NCBI GenBank assembly: GCA_003427395.1
Contig: BFEA01000375.1
Span: forward strand, 1,445,054-1,477,417
DNA length: 32,364 nucleotides
Direction of reading: 5' to 3'
Source: Chara braunii
Lineage: Eukaryota; Streptophyta; Charophyceae; Charales; Characeae
The translations under genes were made by a program, and so were the position numbers. The notes beneath the pieces were generated by a model. The model was not told the DNA's origin. It saw only the letters and a program-made list of their open reading frames with translations, and made no database searches. Positions 27,299 to 32,364 of this stretch are shown piece by piece (the first letter of the stretch is position 1; each line of letters begins with the position of its first letter).

Positions 27299-27950
27299 CA
27301 AGCTGGAGTCGGTATACTCTCACCAAGCCTTCAACCTATCCCCTCGCCCTATGGATGCGCACATACCCTATGGTACTTGCTGAGTCATTTTGTCTCTTCT
27401 TTCTGCATTGAGTCTCTTATGTCCAGGTGATAGGAACTCTGTGTATGAGGTCATAGAGCTGCGTTGACCAAACCCACACGGGCTGAGTAGGGCTAAAAGC
27501 CGTGTTTGACGACTGACCGACCCGGAGGACGAACCCTCCCAAGGACCGGTACAGACCGGCGGGCTGCTCAGTGTGGCACGGTAGGCCCAAAATCCAAGTT
27601 GTGGGCTGCACAACCAGCTGTCTACGTCTTGAGAGGACTTGCTGATCGCGTCATTCTGTTTGCGACGTTAAAATTATTCATGAGGAGTTACGGGGGATCT
27701 CCTTAAATGCCTCCCGATCAGCAGTAAGTCCTATAGTGACAGCCTAGAAGTAGAGTCAGGCTAGAGACCATAGCTGACAGGGTCCTTCAAGGATTCTGTG
27801 GTCCTTAGTAAGTCCGTCATTAAGTTGAGTCTGTCAGGGGATGAGGAGTGGGACTGTCTCCCGGTTGTACATACGTGGACATACGTGGCGGTACGAGCAC
27901 GACCCCATATACGAAAGAGCAGGAAGAGAGTGCCGCCGCCATATTGAAAG

Positions 27951-29610
27951 AAAGAAAGTAGGAGGCCAAGAAGCAGGCCCTGTTGGAAGCGCAGGCGGTG
28001 AAGAAGAAGAAGCTTGAAGAAGAAATGGAGAGGTTGAAGAGAGAAGAGGAGGAGAAGCTTAAAGTAGTAGAAGAAGAAAGAAGAAGAAGAAGAGGAGATA
28101 CCCCTGGTGAGGACTGTGAGGAGAGAGGAATCCAGCGGGGTTAGTGAAGACGAGAAGAAACTGGAGAAGATGGTGTCGGAGTGGGTGGCTAACTTTTCCT
28201 TGGGGGAAGATGAAGAAGCGTTGATGTACATCCCCCAGAATGAGAGGGATGCTGCTGTTGCAGAGATAAAGGCCCTAATAGACCCATTACAACAGCAGGC
28301 CCTGGAAGAGGAGAAAGAATGGAGTGGAAATTGCGACTAAGGAGCCAGAGGAGAAGGCGCATTGTGGCGGCCACTGAGTTAGAGAAGGAACTGGCTGCCA
28401 CAGCAGAACAGCATACTAATGCGCAAGCACAAGGGGACTTGCAGAGCAAGGTGGATGCGATCGCAAGAAGCATAGATGTATTGATTCGCGTCCAACAAGA
28501 GCAGATGCATACCTCAAGGGGCCATGACATAGCCCTACAGTCCATCCGAGTAGGCTTTAGAGACTTCGCCCACGATATGATGATGCGGATGGGCTCTGAG
28601 ATGCAGGGCGGTATGAAGAAAACTGAGCAATTCTGTGTTGGCGCCATAGAGGGCTCCAAGCTTGCAGTCCCAAAGGAGGAGGAGGCACGCCCGCGTAGGG
28701 AACGAGTTAAAGTTTTTTTGATGCCTACAGCGGGAAACAGGGAGATTGATAATTGGGAGGCAAACATCAATTCCAACGTGCACCTCCAGGATATCATCCC
28801 TGAGGAGCAGGTCCTCGTCGCGTTCCATGCCCTTAGAGACGAAGCGCCTAGCTTCTCCAGGTCGTGAGCTTGCGCCGCCAAATATGACAACACCATCACT
28901 CCCCTGAATGAATTCCTAAAGTTACTTCGCGAACGTTTCGCGGATGTAACTAAGGGAATCAATGCCTCCAGACGATCCACACACGTCAGTGGAAGAGTGC
29001 AAGGACACTCAAGGGAGCCATGGATGAGATCATTGCATTTCCAAACCATGGGGTCACTGAGCCACAGTTGGTTCAGTTATTTTATCGTGCGATGCCCGAG
29101 AGTTTGCACGGGCACTTCTATGACAAGTCGCGAGAACAAGGGATGACTTATGATAGGTTGAGTCGCGACGTCGTTGCCTATGAGGCTCAGTCCACACCAG
29201 TCACTGCCTTTTGGCACAGAGATTTCGACAAGGGTAAGAAGTGGAAGGGCCGGACCATTTCAGGAGAGGTAAAAGGGAAAGATAGCCTGATCCTGACATT
29301 AGATGAGGGTGGAATGGAGGAGGTCCCGTATAGTGAGATTGAGTGGGGCCTCGAGGAGGAGGACGGGAGTGTAGGCCAGGGGAGGACCTATGCTGCTGTC
29401 GCGGCTGGAGGGAGGCCGCAAGGAAGAGGACGAGGTCGGGGCCAATGGGGCCGGGCCTCTAGTGGTCGAGGGCAGGACGATCAGGGGGTTGGCGGCAGGG
29501 GAAANCGCCAAGAGGGAGGCAGGGGTCAAGGTCCCCCGCAAAACTGTCCTCGTTACAATCGATCACCTCCCAGGAGGGGTGGATGGCACCCTGGCTTGCC
29601 ACAGGGCAGG
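27951..29610 (+). pseudogene. gag remnant of the Ty3/gypsy element
   Basis: Pieces in several frames keep the order of a gag protein. First comes a Lys/Glu-rich coiled-coil-like N-terminus (27960-28100, then 28107-28340 with YIPQNERDAAVAEIKAL). Next is a helical segment (28319-28867 with SKVDAIARSIDVLIRVQQEQ). The capsid core spans a TGA after SFSRS: TPLNEFLKLLRERFADVTKG near 28895-28955, then after a frameshift MDEIIAFPNHGVTEPQLVQL (29020 on). An SVGQGRTYAAVAAGGR and RGRGRGQWGR Arg/Gly-rich tail follows. The CCHC zinc knuckle expected after the capsid is absent, and the reading passes almost directly into reverse transcriptase sequence. At least two frameshifts and one stop inactivate it. 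It contains an N at 29505. Confidence 0.85.
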
Positions 29611-31733
29611 CCTTGGGAAGATTCGGGTCAAGACACAGGTTTTATACCTGGGCCACGTCCTAGATGGAGATGGCATAAAGCCTGAGGACAGTAAGATAGC
29701 AGCGATTAGAGATTGGCCGACTCCCCGCACACTGCAAATCATTATAGCAAGTTCGTCAGGAACTTCTCCACCGTCGCTGCTCCCCTTAGCAGGTTGCTAA
29801 AGAAAGAGGCAATCTGGAAATGGGATAAGGACTGCACATCGGCCTTGAAGAAGTTAAAGCAAGCCTTGATAGAGTACCTAGTCCTCAAGGTAGCCGATCC
29901 GTCTCTGCGTTTCGTTGTTACCACTGATGCAACTCGGTACGGTTTAGGTGTCGTTCTACAGCAAGACGATGGCAATGGTTATGGACCCGTAGAGTTCATG
30001 TCTGTTAGAATGCCTTCAGAAAAGGTAGCAACATCCACCTACGAGAGGGAACTCTACGCTCTCAGGCAAGCGTTAGATCACTGGAAGCACTACTTGCTTG
30101 CGAGGCACTTTAATATATATTCAGACCACGAGACGCTAAGGTGGCTGAAAACGCAGGCCAAGATGACACCGAAGTTGACTAGGTGGGCCGCAGAAATAGA
30201 TCAGTACGACTTTGAGCTCAAGCCGGTCAAGGGGAAATACAATGTAGTTGCTGACGCCCTGAGTAGGAGATCAGACTACTTTGGAGCGATAGTGCACTAC
30301 CTGGATATAGGGAGAGACCTGCAACAGAAAGTCAAAGCAGCGTATGCGCAGGACCCTATTTATAGTGACCTCCTCAAGATTGTTAAGGAGGCCCCAGAGT
30401 CCGAACCAGATTACCGCACTACCGACGGCTTGTTATTTGATAAGATTAATGTTGTTGACCGTCTATGCGTTCCCAATAGCGAAGAGATCCGAAGTCTGAT
30501 CTTAGGGGAATGCCATGATACAGAGGAGCATTTCGGTTGGCAGAAGACACTAGCCAACCTCATGTGTGCGTATACCTGGCCTGGTAAGAAGGCTGACTGC
30601 ATAGAATACATACGCAGTTGCAAAGTCTGTCAAAGGAATAGGACTGCTACGCAAGCCCCTCTAGGTCTTCTCAGACTCATGCCTATCCCCGAAGGACTTG
30701 GAGATTCAGTGTCTATAGACTTCATGGACACTGGTGTCAAGAGTAGACATGGCAAGAGCCCTTTGCCCGCTGAGGCACGCACAGAATTAGTAATACAGAA
30801 GTTTGTCGACCATTGGGTCAGTGAACATGGGCTACCGCTGTCTATAATTAGTGACAGGGACACCCGGTTCACTAGTCAGAACTGGCGGGAAGTAATGAAA
30901 GTCTACGGATCAAAGTTGTTAATTTCATCTGGGCCGTCATCCAGAGACCAACGGTCAGACTGAGCAGATGAACAAAGTCCTGCAGCAAGTTCTGAGAATG
31001 TACATTAGGCCCGACCAACTTAACTGGGATGAGATGCTCCCAACGGTAGCCAGTGCTTACAACAATAGCGTGCACTTAGCCACTTGTCGCACTCCCAATG
31101 ACCTACATAAGTCCTTTACCGGGATCGGATTCAGAGGCTACCGCCCGGTACTAGAGAATTTGTGATACAACACGAAAAAGAGGTTGCTACAGTAGTGGAG
31201 AACCTCAGGAAGGCTCAGCACCGAATGATAGAGCAAGCCAATAAGCACCGTCGCCCTTCACAGTTCCAAGTAGGCGACTTAGTCTGGGTCAAGTCTATAA
31301 AGAGTTTGCTCCTGAGGAGAACATCTGACAAAAACTGCTACTTGCTTACAGAGGACCATGGCCAGTCCTAGAAGTCAAAGGTGGAGAGGATGGACCGTCC
31401 TACACGATAGAGATTCCAGCACACCTCCACACCTACCCAATTTTTCATGCATCAAAGTTGTTGCCTTGTACCACAAGTGAACAGTTCCCATCACGGAGAT
31501 CTATGATCCCTCCGGATATGGATGGCAGGTACGACATTGATCACATAGTAGGTGAAGATGTCTTTAGAACAGGAGGTAGAGGTTGTTCACAGAAACAGTA
31601 CAAAGTCAGATTCTCTTACCAGGAACTGGAAGACGACGGCTGGTTCACCAGAGCAGAACTTCTAGAGACAGCTCCCCACGTAGTCGGAGCCTACGAGAGA
31701 GATTGGAAAGGTAAAGGTCCTTCCTTGGACTGA
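29611..31733 (+). pseudogene. pol remnant: RT thumb, RNase H, integrase, chromodomain-like tail
   Basis: It starts inside the reverse transcriptase thumb (YLGHVLDGDGIKPEDSKIAA, WPTP). The catalytic palm with YVDD and the protease are missing. A small deletion with frameshift near 29740 leads to NHYSKFVRNFSTVAAPLSRL. RNase H (about 29850-30270) is intact in its key motifs TTDATRYG, YERELYALRQALDHW and YSDHETL. The zinc module ECHDTEEHFGWQK...CKVCQRN is intact. The integrase core keeps SIDFMDTGV and SDRDTRFTSQNW but lacks about 20 residues after the first Asp. The HPETNGQTEQMNKV region with the catalytic Glu follows a frameshift at about 30930. Further frameshifts occur near 31160 and 31320. 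The tail (31458-31733) has FHASKLLP, SRRSM and YKVRFSYQE...WFTRAELLETAPHVV, a chromodomain-like arrangement. Confidence 0.9.
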
Positions 31734-31771
31734 AGTATTCTCGGAGGACCTTGAATTTAGGTCGGCGGGAG

Positions 31772-32364
31772 TGAAACGGTTCTCACCTTTGCAGAAGCAG
31801 ATGCAGATCCCAGGGTTCAATCCCTAGACCTTACCTGCACCCGTGTACAGTATCGAATAGACCCCAGTGTGTTTTGAGCCCGCGACCTGTGTTTTAGTAG
31901 TGACTGTTGTTTGTCGTCGGTGCCTGTAGCTGTAGGGGTTCGATCTGTAGATCTGTCAAGTAGGGGTTACAGCTGTAGGCGAGTCGCAAGTCCAACTGCG
32001 TTGAGTCGGCAGTGCAACCCCGTTCAGTCAGCGGTACTGGTCCCAGTTACACTTAGTCCAGTCAAGCAAGTACCGTGTGGGACTGTGGGCACCAAGGGCC
32101 TGGTGGAAAGGGGCAGAGCAGCGACCAACAGAAGTATAAATTAAGAGGCAGCGTCCAGCAATTCAATCATTCTGTTGCGAACCAAGCGGAAGCGCTGCCA
32201 GCGTGTCTTGTGCGAGGTGGTCTGCAGATGCCCGAAGCTGAAGTGTGCTATGAGAGAGACAGAGCAGCAATAGCTGCTAGTAGTGATAGGGTTAGCGAGC
32301 AGCCATAGCTGCTAGTAGTGATAGGGTTAGCGAGCAGCCATAGCTGCTAGTAGTGATAGGGTTA
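31772..32364 (+). mobile_element. 3' LTR, truncated by the window end
   Basis: Starts TGAAACGGTTCTCACC, preceded by the weakly purine-rich GGTCGGCGGGAG. It has one promoter block with TATAAAT at 32135-32141. Relative to the 5' LTR it lacks about 35 bp near 31980 and the 239-bp duplication. Confidence 0.92.
32262..32364 (+). repeat. 35-bp tandem repeat in the 3' LTR
   Basis: GAGCAGCCATAGCTGCTAGT plus AGTGATAGGGTTAGC repeats at 32262, 32297 and 32332. The last unit is cut by the window end. The 5' LTR has only about 1.4 units at the equivalent place. Confidence 0.93.

Larger units (their letters stand above)
26623..27950 (+). other. Retrotransposon leader (untranslated or degraded 5' part of gag)
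   Basis: About 1.3 kb without a recognisable domain. It contains a GA microsatellite at 26736-26789, a purine-rich stretch to about 27070, a TTGACC repeat cluster at 27111-27298, and a plain stretch to gag. Such a long leader is unusual and may include degraded coding sequence. Confidence 0.6.
25494..32364 (+). mobile_element. Ty3/gypsy (chromovirus-like) LTR retrotransposon, decayed, 3' end beyond window
   Basis: In order: 5' LTR 25494-26609; tRNA-iMet primer site 26611; repeat-rich leader to about 27950; broken gag to about 29610; pol from the reverse transcriptase thumb to a chromodomain-like tail ending 31733; and 3' LTR from 31772, cut by the window end. Integrase lies downstream of RNase H, which defines the Ty3/gypsy order. 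Protease, most of reverse transcriptase and the gag zinc knuckle are missing, so the element is non-autonomous. The base before each LTR is G, but the target duplication cannot be tested because the right end is outside. The left flank is ACTTG. Confidence 0.93.

Noticed and set aside
28189-29049. 286-codon open frame antisense to gag
   Set aside because: The plus strand has recognisable gag motifs, and the antisense peptide has no family resemblance. It is a shadow.

Overview
The window is nuclear eukaryotic DNA from a plant-lineage organism. A streptophyte alga with a repeat-swollen genome, such as a charophyte, fits best, but that is inference. Four things point this way. Two GT-AG-bounded exons encode a plant-type ATAD2/At1g05910-like AAA+ protein. 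A Ty3/gypsy element carries the initiator-Met tRNA primer site typical of plant LTR elements. U6 snRNA retrocopies and a tRNA-Glu-like sequence are present. There are no operons, Shine-Dalgarno sites or prokaryotic genes. Two single N bases (14501, 29505) show this is draft assembly.

Layout. 1-579 is the end of an upstream intron. 580-768 is an ATAD2-like exon, and 23122-23255 is the next exon of the same gene; the two join in phase 0 through a 22,353-bp intron. Nearly everything between them is mobile or repetitive. 1975-3474 holds a TC/TG microsatellite and a purine-rich repeat tract. 4202-4385 is a 15-bp minisatellite. 5043-6039 is a broken gene with a cysteine-protease-like part followed by two RING-like fingers. 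6397-12428 is a large head-to-head inverted pair of chromovirus-like Ty3/gypsy halves with LTRs on both outer ends. 12466-13055 is an unrecognised decayed gene. 13355-14785 is a solo-LTR-like segment between two 130-bp direct repeats. 16079-16250 is a hairpin cluster, and 16330-17777 is low-complexity and tandem repeat. 18129-18392 is a tRNA-Glu-like / antisense-U6 tandem chimera. 18897-19628 is a tandem repeat. 21435-21609 is a TTAA-flanked MITE inside a minisatellite.

After the second exon, 23256-25493 is probably the next intron. It contains a U6 retropseudogene with target-site duplication and a nearby paralogous empty site. From 25494 to the window end lies a decayed Ty3/gypsy element: 5' LTR with a duplicated promoter block, tRNA-iMet primer site, a leader with eleven W-box motifs, broken gag, pol lacking protease and most of reverse transcriptase, a chromodomain-like tail, and the first part of the 3' LTR.

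The only gene likely to be functional is the ATAD2-like one; everything else lies in or beside its introns. If the first intron is transcribed as read, the inverted pair would form a kilobase-scale RNA hairpin in the pre-mRNA. That makes it a candidate source of small RNAs against its own retrotransposon family. This is the most interesting functional hypothesis here, and it is untested.
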